Assembly (NCBI RefSeq): GCF_009932435.1
Contig: NZ_BJOU01000001.1
Span: forward strand, 2,108,001-2,172,000
Direction: 5' to 3'
DNA: 64,000 nt
Origin: Gordonia crocea
Lineage (GTDB): Bacteria > Actinomycetota > Actinomycetes > Mycobacteriales > Mycobacteriaceae
The position numbers and the translations under genes are program-made. The notes beneath the pieces are model-generated. The model had not been told where the DNA came from, searched no databases, and saw only the letters and a program-made list of their open reading frames with translations. Below, piece after piece: positions 1-8,383 of this stretch (its first letter is position 1; each line of letters begins with the position of its first letter).

Positions 1-314
1 GCCCCTGTCATCGAGACCAGCGGGATCGGTCTCCCGCCGACGAGAACCGTCTGCTTACCCACGTCGTAAGACGGGAACAGGTCTATCCCCATGTCCGCGA
101 CTAACGCCCGAAGCTCGCTGTGCTGCGAACCCACCCACTGCCCACCCAGGTCGACGGCACTGTTCGCGGCCGACGTCTCCGTCAAGGCCCGACCGCCTAC
201 GCGGCTCGCAGCCTCGAGCACCCGGACCGAGGCGCCTGCCTCGAGCAGAGCGCGGGCCGCCGTCAGTCCGGCGAACCCCGCTCCGATCACCACCACATCG
301 GCTTCCTGTGCCAC
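1..314 (-). CDS. Flavin-containing monoamine oxidase family protein, N-terminal part (runs off window)
   Basis: This is the first ~104 codons of an FAD-dependent amine oxidase; the gene continues beyond base 1. The N-terminus carries a dinucleotide-binding Rossmann loop (VVVIGAGFAGL, residues ~7-17), then the RVLEAASRVGGRA stretch and the DLGGQWVG motif. Both are typical of monoamine oxidase/putrescine oxidase family proteins, which oxidise amines to aldehydes with release of H2O2. The start is GTG at 314, preceded by a GGGGAG ribosome site. It is divergent from the TetR gene at 381, so that regulator may control it. Substrate cannot be deduced from this fragment. Confidence 0.85.
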   Translation of the reverse strand, partial: MAQEADVVVIGAGFAGLTAARALLEAGASVRVLEAASRVGGRALTETSAANSAVDLGGQWVGSQHSELRALVADMGIDLFPSYDVGKQTVLVGGRPIPLVSMTG

Positions 315-342
315 GACGCTCTCCCCGTATATGAAACGTGCG

Positions 343-371
343 TTGTATAACAAGTGTGACACATCTACTAG
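343..371 (+). promoter_or_regulatory. Candidate promoter of the TetR gene
   Basis: TTGTAT (343-348) and TACTAG (366-371) are separated by 17 bases and lie just upstream of the ATG at 381. The 66-bp divergent intergenic region must also hold the promoter of the amine oxidase gene and probably the TetR operator. The -10 match is weak, so this is a tentative assignment. Confidence 0.3.
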
Positions 372-380
372 GATGGTGCC

Positions 381-944
381 ATGCCCCGACTCGTCGATCC
401 CGAAGCCCGTCGCGCGACGATCAACGCGGCCGTGGTCGACATCGTCGGCGAGTCCGGTTTCGCCGCCGCCACCATGCGGGCCGTCGCCGATCGCATCGGC
501 GCCTCGACGTCGGCGGTCACCCACTACGTCGAGTCGCGTGACGACCTGCTCCGCGTCGCCGTTCGCGGTGAAGTCAATCGCCGGATCAGTGAAGCCGATG
601 AGGTGATTGGCGGCAGGTCCGGCGCGGAGGGTCTGCGCGCGCTGCTCGATTGGGCCTTGATCGGGCGGTCGCAAACCGCCCACAGGTTCTGGCTCGCAGC
701 CATCGTCGCGGCGGCAGATCAAGCCGTGGTCGCCACCGAACTGGCACGGTTCAACGAGTGGTGGAGTGCCCGCGTACGCGGCTTCCTCGCCGACACCGCG
801 GTCCGCGATGTCGACGCTTCAGCAGATCTGATCGGCGTTCTGGTCGACGGCCTCATCATCAACGGGTTCTACGGCGACGCGCCGGCTACGTCCGCCCGTC
901 GGGCGCAGATCCTTGACCTGGTCTGGTCCGCGCTGGACCTCTAG
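381..944 (+). CDS. TetR/AcrR family transcriptional regulator
   Basis: A 187-residue one-component repressor. Residues ~10-55 form the TetR helix-turn-helix (AAATMRAVADRIGAS followed by VTHYVESRDDLL), and the rest is an all-helical ligand-binding domain with no recognisable specificity. The ATG at 381 has AGGA 7 bases upstream. It is divergent from the amine oxidase gene (start 314), the usual arrangement for a TetR repressor and its target. The ligand is unknown. Assignment to the family is secure; target assignment is by context only. Confidence 0.88.
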   Translation: MPRLVDPEARRATINAAVVDIVGESGFAAATMRAVADRIGASTSAVTHYVESRDDLLRVAVRGEVNRRISEADEVIGGRSGAEGLRALLDWALIGRSQTAHRFWLAAIVAAADQAVVATELARFNEWWSARVRGFLADTAVRDVDASADLIGVLVDGLIINGFYGDAPATSARRAQILDLVWSALDL

Positions 945-952
945 TCGCGGCG

Positions 953-1072
953 CGGATACTCCTGCTCCACCATCTTCTCCCCCGCGTCGGCGACACGCTC
1001 ATCGGCGTGACGATCGGCGTCGTCATCGCCGCACTGACCCTGAACCGGACCGACCGGTTGTTGGTGGGTTAG
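953..1072 (+). pseudogene. Possible 3' remnant of a membrane protein gene (FUSC/aromatic-acid-exporter-like tail)
   Basis: In the gap between the TetR stop and the converging carboxylase gene, one plus-strand frame reads as a plausible C-terminal membrane segment ending in TAG at 1070-1072. It contains RVGDTLIGVTIGVVIAALTL, which resembles the repeated DTLIG-type helix near the end of FUSC family exporters. There is no start codon or upstream domain, so if real it is only a decayed tail, possibly of an exporter once paired with the TetR gene. The likeness is judged by eye and is weak. Confidence 0.25.
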
Positions 1073-1076
1073 CCGG

Positions 1077-2618
1077 TCACCAAGCGTCGACGGGGCGTCC
1101 GCTCCCCGTCACCGGTCCGGCGGCGGCCAACGTGTGGGCGATCGCCTGCCGCGTCTGTGCCGGATCGACGATGTCCTCGACCTCGAACACTTCGGCCGCG
1201 TTGAACGACCGCGATGATTCATTGAGCATGGCGGTCAGCTCTCGAACCCGCTTTTCGCGCTCTGCGTCGTCGTCGATGGCGGCGAGTTCCTTGCGGGCGG
1301 CGAGCCGCACCGCCCCCTCGGGGCCCATGGCGCCGAGCGTCGCGCCCGGCCAGGCCATGGTGATCAACGGCGCTTTGAGACTCCCGAAGCACATGGCCTG
1401 CGCACCCAATCCGTAGGCACGGCGCAGGATCACCGCGATGCTCGGCACCCGCATGGCGCCCGCGGCGATGAGTAGTCGGCTGCAGTGGCGGACCAGCGCG
1501 TCGCGCTCGTAGTCGGGGCCGACCATGTAGCCCGGGGTGTCCAGCAGCGACACCAGGGGAATCCCGAACGAGTCGCACAGCTGCACGAAACGCGCCGCCT
1601 TGTCGCTTCCCGGTCCGGTGACCGTGCCGGCCATGTGCATGCTGTTGTTGGCCAGGATCCCCACCGGACGCCCTTCGATCCGCACGAGCGCGGTGATCAT
1701 CTCGGGCGCAAACTTGGGCCGCAGAATGGTCACCGAATCCCGATCGGCCAGCCGCGTGATGACCGGGACGGTGTCGAAGGCGGTGCGACTGCTCTCCGGC
1801 ACCGCATCGCGCAACGGATCCTGGTCGTGCGCCTTCCAGTCGTCGGTCGGGCCGTGGAAGTAGCCCAACAACCGGCGGGCCGCGGCGGTCGCCTCGGCCT
1901 CGTCGGCGACGACGAGGTCGACGACCCCGTTGGGTTCCTGCATGGAGACCGGGCCGATCTCCTCGGCCGCGTACTCCCCCAGCCCGCCGCCGGCGATCAT
2001 CGCCGGTCCGGCCATGCCGATCGACGCCGACGCGGTGGCGATGAGGAAGTCCGAGCAACCGGCAATGACGGCATTGCCCGCGAAGCACGACCCGTTCACG
2101 ATGCTGATGCGCGGCGACTTGCCCGACAGGCTCGCCCACAGCGCGAAAGACTCGGCGTCCAGGGCGCTGACCAGTGGGAAATCGGTGTCGTTGGGCCGCC
2201 CGCCACCGCCCTCGGCGAAGAACACCACCGGGACACCGGTGCGTTCGATGACGTCGAACATCCGGTCGGTCTTCTTGTGGCCGCGCATCCCCTGGGTACC
2301 GGCCATCACGGTGTAGTCATAGGCCAGTACCGCCGTCGCCCGACCGTCCACCGATCCCATCCCCGCGACGATTCCGTCGGCCGGCGTGGTGGCGATCAGT
2401 TCGTCGCGCGACCGGCGCATCCGTTGGCCGGCGACGGCGTAGCGGCCCCACTCGACCCACGAATCCTCATCGACGAGGTCGGCGACATTCTCCCGGGCCG
2501 TCCGACCACCCTTCGCGTGGCGTTTGGCCACCACATCCGCGCGCGCCGGGTCCTCGGTCAGTGCGCGTCGTCGTCGGAGTTCGGCCACATCGGCCCGTTC
2601 GCTTGGCTCGTTACCCAC
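1077..2618 (-). CDS. Acyl-CoA carboxylase beta subunit (carboxyltransferase domain)
   Basis: A 513-residue biotin-dependent carboxyltransferase of the AccD/PccB type, which transfers carboxylate from biotin-BCCP to an acyl-CoA. Two crotonase-like halves are visible. The N half has the FAEGGGGRPND loop and the oxyanion region SCFAGNAVIAG. The C half has LLDTPGYMVGPDYE and RRAYGLGAQAM, where better-known propionyl-CoA carboxylases have a KAYGG-type loop. The start is GTG at 2618 behind a perfect GAGGAGG site; longer upstream starts would run into the divergent gene at 2686. No alpha (biotin carboxylase) subunit is adjacent, so it must pair with one encoded elsewhere. Acyl-CoA specificity is not assigned. 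Confidence 0.88.
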   Translation of the reverse strand: MGNEPSERADVAELRRRRALTEDPARADVVAKRHAKGGRTARENVADLVDEDSWVEWGRYAVAGQRMRRSRDELIATTPADGIVAGMGSVDGRATAVLAYDYTVMAGTQGMRGHKKTDRMFDVIERTGVPVVFFAEGGGGRPNDTDFPLVSALDAESFALWASLSGKSPRISIVNGSCFAGNAVIAGCSDFLIATASASIGMAGPAMIAGGGLGEYAAEEIGPVSMQEPNGVVDLVVADEAEATAAARRLLGYFHGPTDDWKAHDQDPLRDAVPESSRTAFDTVPVITRLADRDSVTILRPKFAPEMITALVRIEGRPVGILANNSMHMAGTVTGPGSDKAARFVQLCDSFGIPLVSLLDTPGYMVGPDYERDALVRHCSRLLIAAGAMRVPSIAVILRRAYGLGAQAMCFGSLKAPLITMAWPGATLGAMGPEGAVRLAARKELAAIDDDAEREKRVRELTAMLNESSRSFNAAEVFEVEDIVDPAQTRQAIAHTLAAAGPVTGSGRPVDAW

Positions 2619-2685
2619 AAACCCTCCTCGGTCACCCTCGACGTCAGCATAATTGGGGGCACCGAGACAACCGACGGGATGCGCA

Positions 2686-3105
2686 ATGAGTGACTGGAAC
2701 ACCGCGATCATCAACGAATTCCGCGAGAACAACGGCAAAGTGGGCGGCGCCTTCGAGGGCGCGCCGATGGTCCTGGTCCACCACGTCGGGCGTAAATCCG
2801 GCACGGCATACGTCACCCCGATGATGTATCTGCCCGACGAGGACGACGAGAAGACCATCTATGTTTTCGCCTCCAAGGCCGGGGCACCGACCAATCCAGC
2901 TTGGTACCACAACCTCGTCGCCGCGGGGACCGCGCGCGTCGAGGTGGGGTCCGATACCTACGACGTGGGAGTGCGCGAGCTCGTCGGCCCCGAGCGGGAC
3001 CGCGTCTTCGACGAACAGGCCCGGCGCTATCCGGGATTCGCCGGGTACGCCGAAAAAGTTGCCGGCATCCGCACCATCCCGGTCCTGGCGCTCCGCCGCG
3101 ACTGA
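2686..3105 (+). CDS. Nitroreductase family deazaflavin (F420)-dependent oxidoreductase (Ddn-like)
   Basis: A 139-residue protein of the Ddn/F420-dependent quinone reductase family, a single split beta-barrel using reduced F420. Family hallmarks are MVLVHHVGRKSGTAYVTPM near the N-terminus, then NPAWYHNLVAAG (residues ~68-79), and the RRYPGFAGYAEK segment near the C-terminus; length is typical. The start ATG at 2686 gives the standard short N-terminal helix. It is divergent from the carboxylase and 20 bp ahead of the alpha/beta hydrolase. In mycobacteria such proteins reduce quinones or activate nitroimidazoles; the substrate here is unknown. Confidence 0.9.
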   Translation: MSDWNTAIINEFRENNGKVGGAFEGAPMVLVHHVGRKSGTAYVTPMMYLPDEDDEKTIYVFASKAGAPTNPAWYHNLVAAGTARVEVGSDTYDVGVRELVGPERDRVFDEQARRYPGFAGYAEKVAGIRTIPVLALRRD

Positions 3106-3125
3106 CCCGATTGAAAGGCCCGACC

Positions 3126-3989
3126 ATGGTTTCGCCCCAGCAGTTCGACTTCACCGACAGCACCGGCACCACCCTGGCCGCGTACCACTGGGCTCCCGAG
3201 GGGCCGCCGCGCGCGGCCGTCGAGATCGTCCACGGCATGGGCGAGCACGTGCTGCGGTATCAGGGTCTGGCCGACGCCCTGTGCGCGCAGGGATTCGCCG
3301 TCTACGGATATGACCAGCGCGGGCACGGGGCCAGCATCGCCGGCGAGCCGGGCGCGATCGGCGCGGACGGCTGGGCCGGGCTCGTCGCCGACATCGGCGA
3401 GTTCGGGCGGTTGATCCGCGAACGCGAACCCGGACTCCGGCTGGGCCTGGTCGCACACAGTATGGGATCGTTCGCCACCCAGCAGGCCCTGCTGGCCGAC
3501 AGCGAGGTATTCGACGCGGTGGTGCTGTCCGGGACCGCCGCGATGGACATCCTCGAACCCGCCCTGGACCTGTCCGCCCCGCTGGACCTGGCCATGTTCA
3601 ACGCCGCCTTCGCCCCGGCGCGCACCGACTACGACTGGCTCAGCCGCGACGAGGAGCAGGTCGACCGCTACGTCGCCGACCCGCTGTGCGGTTTCGGTCT
3701 CGACGTCGAGGCGGGTGCCGCGATGTTCGTCGGCGCCCGCGCTCTTGCCGATCCGGCGAACGTCGCACAGATCCGGTCCGGTCTGCCGGTGTTGATCGCC
3801 GTCGGCGACCAGGATCCGGTCAACGGCGGACTCGGGCTGTTCGAGCCGCTCGTCGAGCGATTCCGTGCCGCCGGGCTCGACGTCACGCCCATCGTTTACG
3901 AAGGCGCCCGCCACGAGATCCTCAACGAGACCAACCGGGACACGGTCATCGCCGACGTCACCGGGTGGCTCGCCGACCGGCTGGTCTGA
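3126..3989 (+). CDS. Alpha/beta hydrolase, monoacylglycerol lipase-like
   Basis: A 287-residue serine hydrolase. The catalytic triad is visible: nucleophile Ser in AHSMGS (residue ~113), Asp in VGDQDP (~229) and His in GARHEI (~264). The early VEIVHGMGEHVLRY and YDQRGHG segments match the lysophospholipase/monoglyceride lipase group (PF12146), which uses an HGxGEH oxyanion loop. ATG 3126 is preceded by GAAAGG, which fixes the start. No signal peptide, so it is cytoplasmic. It follows the Ddn-like gene by 20 bp and is 5 bp ahead of the next gene, so the three genes probably form one transcript. Acyl-glycerol hydrolysis is a family inference. Confidence 0.9.
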   Translation: MVSPQQFDFTDSTGTTLAAYHWAPEGPPRAAVEIVHGMGEHVLRYQGLADALCAQGFAVYGYDQRGHGASIAGEPGAIGADGWAGLVADIGEFGRLIREREPGLRLGLVAHSMGSFATQQALLADSEVFDAVVLSGTAAMDILEPALDLSAPLDLAMFNAAFAPARTDYDWLSRDEEQVDRYVADPLCGFGLDVEAGAAMFVGARALADPANVAQIRSGLPVLIAVGDQDPVNGGLGLFEPLVERFRAAGLDVTPIVYEGARHEILNETNRDTVIADVTGWLADRLV

Positions 3990-3994
3990 CCGCC

Positions 3995-4993
3995 TTGCCG
4001 ACGGGCAAGAGCGTCGTCATCGGGGCCAGCGGCTTCCTCGGGGCCCATGTGGTGCGCGACCTCGTCGATTGCGGCGAGGAGGTGCGGGCGGTGGTGCGCA
4101 CGACGAGCGATACACGCGGAATCGACGGCCTCGAGGTCGAACGGGTGACCGGCGACATCTTCGACCCCGCCTCGATGCACGCCGCCATCGCCGGGTGTGA
4201 CGTCGTCTACTACTGCGTCGTCGACGCACGCCCGTGGTTGCGCGATGCGACGCCGATGTGGCGGACCAACGTCGAGGGTTTGCGCGGGGTCCTCGACGTC
4301 GTCGCACGAGCCGATCTGCGCCGGTTCGTGTTCACGAGTTCGGTGGCCACCATCGGCATACCCGCGGCTGGGCCGGCCACCGAGGAGGTGCGCAACAACT
4401 GGATGCGCCGTGGTGGCGAGTACGTGCAGACCCGGGTGGCCGCCGAGGACATGGTGATGACATACCGGGACACCCACGGGCTGCCCGCGGTGGCCATGTG
4501 CGTCGCGAACACCTACGGGGCCGGCGACTATCTCCCCACCCCGCACGGCGGAATGGTCAAAGCCGCCGTCTACGGCAAGATGCCCTTCTACGTCGAGGGC
4601 ATCGGAGCCGAAGTGGTGGGAATTGCCGACGCCGCCCGTGCGATGACGCTCGCCGCCGACCGCGGCCGCCCTGGTGAGCGCTATATCGTCGCGGAGCGAT
4701 ACATGTCGCCGAAGGAGATTTTCGCTGTCGCGTGCGAGGCGGTCGGTGTCGAACCACCGTCGAAAGCCGTCTCGGTTCGACGGCTCACGGCGATGGCCGG
4801 TGCCGCCAGTCTGGCCCCGCGACTGCGGCGCACCACGTCATTGTTGACGCCGACCTCGGTGCGGCTCATGCACATCATGCCGCGGATGGACCACGGCAAA
4901 GCCGTCGGCGAACTCGGGTGGGCTCCCGCTCCGACCCCCGACGCGATCGCCGAGGCGGCCCGCTTCTACCTCGGACAGCGGCGGCGCCCCTGA
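3995..4993 (+). CDS. NAD-dependent epimerase/dehydratase family protein
   Basis: A 332-residue extended SDR. GASGFLG (residues ~9-15) is the NAD(P) loop and FVFTSSVATIG holds the usual Ser. The catalytic YxxxK is replaced: the sequence at residues ~147-151 reads YVQTR, with Arg in place of Lys. The best start is TTG at 3995, 5 bp after the hydrolase stop; no ATG or GTG gives a full Rossmann strand without overlapping the preceding gene. It probably acts on a lipid or isoprenoid-like substrate rather than a nucleotide sugar, as many actinobacterial relatives are annotated as 3-beta-HSD/DFR-like, but this is uncertain. The start codon is the weakest part of this call. Confidence 0.82.
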   Translation: MPTGKSVVIGASGFLGAHVVRDLVDCGEEVRAVVRTTSDTRGIDGLEVERVTGDIFDPASMHAAIAGCDVVYYCVVDARPWLRDATPMWRTNVEGLRGVLDVVARADLRRFVFTSSVATIGIPAAGPATEEVRNNWMRRGGEYVQTRVAAEDMVMTYRDTHGLPAVAMCVANTYGAGDYLPTPHGGMVKAAVYGKMPFYVEGIGAEVVGIADAARAMTLAADRGRPGERYIVAERYMSPKEIFAVACEAVGVEPPSKAVSVRRLTAMAGAASLAPRLRRTTSLLTPTSVRLMHIMPRMDHGKAVGELGWAPAPTPDAIAEAARFYLGQRRRP

Positions 4994-5004
4994 CCGGGAC
5001 GGTC

Positions 5005-5538
5005 TCAGCGGGTTTCGCCGACGGGGCCCTGGGTCTTGCGCAGCGCCAACCACTCCCAGATCCCGATGATCACGACGACGAGCGCGCCGACGAGGGCGAG
5101 CCACCTCAGGTCGCCGGACGCGACGGCGACAACGACCACCAACGCGATCAGCGCGACGATGTTGACGGCCGTCACCACGGCGAGCACCGCTCGCAACGGC
5201 CACCGCGCGGGCGCCAACCACAGGGCGACACCCCACGCTGCGAGTGCAACGCCGACAACAGCGTGCACGGCCGTCGGCATCACGGTGTGGACCAGACCCA
5301 AGACGATCACCGCGATGCCGGCGAGCACACTGATCACCGCGTCGACGTGCAGGGCCAACCGTCCGGACCGGAATCCCGCGCACCGCGACGGTTTGTGCGT
5401 GGACAGCGAGCCCGTCACGACCCGCGTCGCGCACTGCTCGCAGTCCGCGCAGCAGGCAACGACATGCTGGATCGACGGGTCCCGATGACAGGCGCAGACG
5501 CATTCGTCTCCGGCAACGACTTCAAGGTTGGCAGCCAT
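5005..5538 (-). CDS. Cys-rich four-helix membrane protein, unknown function
   Basis: A 177-residue protein I do not recognise. Residues ~13-50 form a cytoplasmic-looking Cys/His-rich head (CVCACH, then CCADCEQC), spaced like a metal or Fe-S site. It is followed by four hydrophobic helices at about 68-88, 92-112, 118-143 and 146-168 and a short basic tail. The helical part resembles small actinobacterial membrane proteins with paired hairpins. It is divergent from the SDR gene (start 5562) with only 23 bp between the starts, and converges on the epimerase gene with 11 bp between. Metal binding is suggested by the Cys pattern only. Confidence 0.65.
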   Translation of the reverse strand: MAANLEVVAGDECVCACHRDPSIQHVVACCADCEQCATRVVTGSLSTHKPSRCAGFRSGRLALHVDAVISVLAGIAVIVLGLVHTVMPTAVHAVVGVALAAWGVALWLAPARWPLRAVLAVVTAVNIVALIALVVVVAVASGDLRWLALVGALVVVIIGIWEWLALRKTQGPVGETR

Positions 5539-5561
5539 GCGTCAAGCGTAATGTGTGGCCG

Positions 5562-6350
5562 GTGATCCTCGACATGTTCCGTCTGGACGGAAAAGCCGCC
5601 ATCGTCACCGGGGCTGGGCGCGGCCTCGGCGCCGCCACCGCCGTTGCTTTTGCCGAAGCCGGTGCGGACGTCGTCATCTCCGCGCGCACCGCCGCCGACC
5701 TCGACTCGGTCGCCGAGCGCATCCGGGCCACCGGCCGGCGTGCCGTCGTGGTGCCGGCCGACCTGTCGGAGGCGGAGCCGTCGCTTCTCGTCGATGCGGC
5801 CATCGCCGAATTGGGCCGGCTCGACATCTTGGTCAACAACGTCGGCGGCGCCTATCCGAAGCCCTTCCTCGACACGCGCGGCAAAGACCTCGACCGCGCG
5901 TTCAACTTCAATGTGACTGTGGCACACGAGATCCTGGTCGCCTCTGTCCCGCATCTGCTCAAGAACCCCGACGGCGGCTCGGTCATCAACATCACCTCGG
6001 CGGTCGGCCGGCTTCCAGGCCGTGGGTTCGCCGTCTACGGCACGGTGAAGGCCGCACTGGCGCACTACACCCGCGTCGCCGCGCTGGACCTCAATCCCCG
6101 GATCCGCGTCAACGCGATCGCCCCGGGGGCGATTCTGACGTCGGCCCTCGAGGTGGTGGCGGCCGACGACGGAATGCGCGGCGCCATTGAGGAGCGCACC
6201 CCTGCGCACCGTCTCGGCAAACCCGAGGAGATCGCCGCCACCGCACTCTTCCTCGCCTCGGACGCCGGTGCATATCTCACCGGAAAGGTGCTGGAGGTCG
6301 ACGGCGGCCTCCTCGCCCCCAACTTCGACCTCCCGCTCCCCGATCTGTGA
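5562..6350 (+). CDS. Short-chain dehydrogenase/reductase (glucose 1-dehydrogenase-like classical SDR)
   Basis: A 262-residue classical SDR. It shows the TGAGRGLG cofactor loop, NNVGG, catalytic Ser in NITSAVG, the YGTVK pair (YxxxK) and a C-terminal LEVDGG. The start GTG 5562 gives an N-terminus [11 protein letters not shown] that matches the common mycobacterial form of this family; GTG 5553 and ATG 5574 are alternatives. It is followed 7 bp later by the NTF2-like gene, so the pair is probably co-expressed. Such SDR plus SnoaL-like pairs are common in steroid or lipid catabolism, but the substrate is not known. Confidence 0.9.
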   Translation: MILDMFRLDGKAAIVTGAGRGLGAATAVAFAEAGADVVISARTAADLDSVAERIRATGRRAVVVPADLSEAEPSLLVDAAIAELGRLDILVNNVGGAYPKPFLDTRGKDLDRAFNFNVTVAHEILVASVPHLLKNPDGGSVINITSAVGRLPGRGFAVYGTVKAALAHYTRVAALDLNPRIRVNAIAPGAILTSALEVVAADDGMRGAIEERTPAHRLGKPEEIAATALFLASDAGAYLTGKVLEVDGGLLAPNFDLPLPDL

Positions 6351-6357
6351 GGAATCC

Positions 6358-6840
6358 ATGAGCCTCGATGCCGCCGCGTTGGCCGACATCCACGACATCA
6401 TCACTCTCAAGTACCGCTACGGGCGTTGTCTCGACAACCGACTGTGGGACGAGTTCGGCGAGACGCTGAGCGAGGACGCGACGGCCCGGTACGGCACGGT
6501 CACCCAGGGCGAGCCGCTGCACTTCGACGGACGTGCCGCCATCGTCGACTACATGCGCACGTCGCTGACCGGCAGCATCGTGTCCACCCACACCTTCGGC
6601 AATCCGGAGATCGTCGTCGACGGTGATTCGGCGACGGGCAGTTGGTCGATGTCCGACGTCGTCATCGCCCCGGACTTCGACACGGTCATCACCGGTACTT
6701 CCTACTACTCCGACCGCTACCGACGCATCGACGGGCGCTGGTACATCAGCCATACCGAGTACTACCGCCTCTACGAGGCCGTGGCCCCGATGGGCAGCAG
6801 CGGTATGCAGCTCATCGCCAACCGTTGGGCCACTCCGTAA
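6358..6840 (+). CDS. SnoaL-like / nuclear transport factor 2 fold protein
   Basis: A 160-residue single-domain NTF2-like protein (SnoaL_4 type). The opening IHDIITLKYRYGRCLDNRLWDEFGETL helix, the DGRAAIVDYMR segment, THTFGNPEI and the DRYRRIDGRWYISHTEYYRLY strand pair are characteristic of this group, which includes ring-hydroxylating dioxygenase beta-like proteins, dehydratases and isomerases. ATG 6358 has GAGGA 5 bases upstream. It follows the SDR gene by 7 bp. Function is probably enzymatic on a small hydrophobic substrate; no active-site set can be fixed by eye. Confidence 0.85.
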   Translation: MSLDAAALADIHDIITLKYRYGRCLDNRLWDEFGETLSEDATARYGTVTQGEPLHFDGRAAIVDYMRTSLTGSIVSTHTFGNPEIVVDGDSATGSWSMSDVVIAPDFDTVITGTSYYSDRYRRIDGRWYISHTEYYRLYEAVAPMGSSGMQLIANRWATP

Positions 6841-7050
6841 CGAGTGCGCGCTCTGATTCCTCTCCCCCTGGGCTGCCCTGGAGTGGGAGCATTCCGCCGT
6901 CTTCCCGATCGCCATCACCGCAGTTCCAGCGATATTTTCGGGCTGTGTCAGACCTCTGATCTAGTGTTCTTTGTAGATAGAAGACCAGCAGCACGAAGTT
7001 TCTAACGCGGGTTCGCACAATGTGATGCGAACTCGGATCTGGGGGGGCAC
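6841..7050. other. Intergenic region upstream of a small ORF
   Basis: The 508-bp gap between the NTF2-like gene and the converging LLM gene (end 7349) contains no full-size gene. It holds a palindrome at 7011-7032 and a 51-codon ORF at 7051-7206. Between 6841 and 7010 I see no gene, terminator stem or repeat. Confidence 0.5.
7011..7032. promoter_or_regulatory. 22-bp imperfect palindrome, candidate operator
   Basis: GTTCGCA and TGCGAAC arms flank an 8-base centre. The arms differ from the actinobacterial LexA box (TCGAAC-N4-GTTCGA). It sits 18 bp ahead of a small ORF with a G-rich ribosome site, the right place for a repressor operator. Confidence 0.45.
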
Positions 7051-7206
7051 ATGAACCACGACGAACTCGCCGCATTCGTCACCGACCTGGCCGATGATTT
7101 GGTGTCGGCTGCGGATGATTTGCCGGGCCCAACGCCTGAAAGAGGTGACTGGATCCGCTGCCACCACCGACGCACCCTCACCCTCGCTGACCACGCCGCC
7201 GCCTAA
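7051..7206 (+). CDS. Small hypothetical protein or truncated gene remnant (51 aa)
   Basis: ATG 7051 follows a run of seven G residues that would serve as a strong ribosome site and lies just behind a 22-bp palindrome. The 51-residue product begins MNHDELAAFVTDLADDL, an acidic amphipathic helix, and ends in a His/Arg-rich tail (CHHRRTLTLADHAAA). No family is recognised. The good upstream signals and abrupt end suggest either a genuine small protein or the 5' stump of a gene cut by a frameshift or deletion. Confidence 0.35.
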   Translation: MNHDELAAFVTDLADDLVSAADDLPGPTPERGDWIRCHHRRTLTLADHAAA

Positions 7207-7348
7207 ACCCGGCCACATTCGCCTCAGCCTTCCACCCAGCGATTTCGACCCAGCGCAGCACCTTCGGTCCCGAACAACCATGGGGCCACACACGTACCTT
7301 GAGAACTCCATAGCGAAAGCGGCCCGGTCGGGGCCGGTCCACTACGCC

Positions 7349-8383
7349 CTACGGCGCATGAACGACCCCGGCCACTCCCGCGGCATGCAGTTCGGCCACC
7401 AGGTCGGAGACTGCGGCACCGTCGGGCTCGTATGCCGGGAAGTAGCAGCAGACCTCGTCGGCAACGTCACCGAAGCGGCGGCGGATTTCGGCCGCACAGT
7501 CGGCCGGGTTTCCGACTATGCCGATCCGCGCCACCATCTCGTCGGTGATCAGCGATCGCATCGCCGGATAGTCGCCCTGTTTCGACAGCCGGTTCAGCTC
7601 GGGATGGATCTCGCCCCACCCCTCCGCATCGAGGACGGGGCGGTAGGCGGGCGTCGAGCCGTAGAACGCGATGAGGAAGGCCACCCCGTCGACTGCCGCG
7701 CGTAACTGGGCGTCGTCGTTCCCGACGGCGACCATGACCTGCGGGATGATGGGGAACTCGCCGATCGAGCGCCCCGACCGCCGCAGCCCCTCCTCGACGG
7801 CGGGCATGGTCCGGTCGGCGAAATGGCGAATCGTGTTGAACGGCATGACGAGCAGACCGTCGGCAACCTCGGCGGCCGTGCGCGTCATGATCGGCCCGAG
7901 CGCGCCCATGAGGACGGGCGGCCGACCGTATCGATTGGGTCCGGGGTTGAAGTTCGGCGGCATCAGGGTGTGCGTGTGGAATTCGCCGCGGAAGTCCAAC
8001 GGCCGCTCGCCCTCCCACGCCGCGAAGACCGCCTTGACCGCCCGAACTGTTTCGCCGACGAAGCGCGCCGGCGGATGCCACGTGGCGCCATAGCGCTTCT
8101 CGACGTGAACCTTGATCTGCGAACCCAGCCCCAACCGGAATCGGCCCTTCGACAACGCTTGTAGGTCGTAGGCCGCATGCGCCAGATGAACCGGGCTGCG
8201 GGGTCCGACGATGGCGACGTTGGTCATCAGGTCTAGTGACGTCTGCGCGGCGGGCACCAGGGGAAGGAACACGTCGTGGGGTCCTTCGAAGGTGAATGCC
8301 CCATCGGCGCCCCGCCCGGCGAGTGCGCGCGCGTTCTCCCCGGCCCGCGGCAGCGACCCGTCGAGTTGCAGCCACACGCGCAC
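7349..8383 (-). CDS. LLM class F420-dependent oxidoreductase (TIGR03617-like)
   Basis: A 344-residue luciferase-like TIM-barrel enzyme, predicted to use F420. Typical segments are ATNVAIVGPRSP-type beta strand 3 (TNVAIVGPRSPVHLAH), DLQALSKGRFRLGLGSQIKVH, ARFVGETVRAVKAVF and GPIMTRTAAEVADGLLVMPF. The start GTG at 8383 shares one base with the stop of the upstream gene (TAGTG), so translation is coupled. It is the third and last gene of the Rieske/DapB-like/LLM operon read from 10508. It probably carries out a redox step on the same substrate as its neighbours; that substrate is unknown. Confidence 0.88.
   Translation of the reverse strand: MRVWLQLDGSLPRAGENARALAGRGADGAFTFEGPHDVFLPLVPAAQTSLDLMTNVAIVGPRSPVHLAHAAYDLQALSKGRFRLGLGSQIKVHVEKRYGATWHPPARFVGETVRAVKAVFAAWEGERPLDFRGEFHTHTLMPPNFNPGPNRYGRPPVLMGALGPIMTRTAAEVADGLLVMPFNTIRHFADRTMPAVEEGLRRSGRSIGEFPIIPQVMVAVGNDDAQLRAAVDGVAFLIAFYGSTPAYRPVLDAEGWGEIHPELNRLSKQGDYPAMRSLITDEMVARIGIVGNPADCAAEIRRRFGDVADEVCCYFPAYEPDGAAVSDLVAELHAAGVAGVVHAP

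Noticed and set aside
7011..7032. LexA (SOS) box
   Set aside because: The arms are GTTCGCA...TGCGAAC, reversed and spaced differently from the mycobacterial TCGAAC-N4-GTTCGA box.
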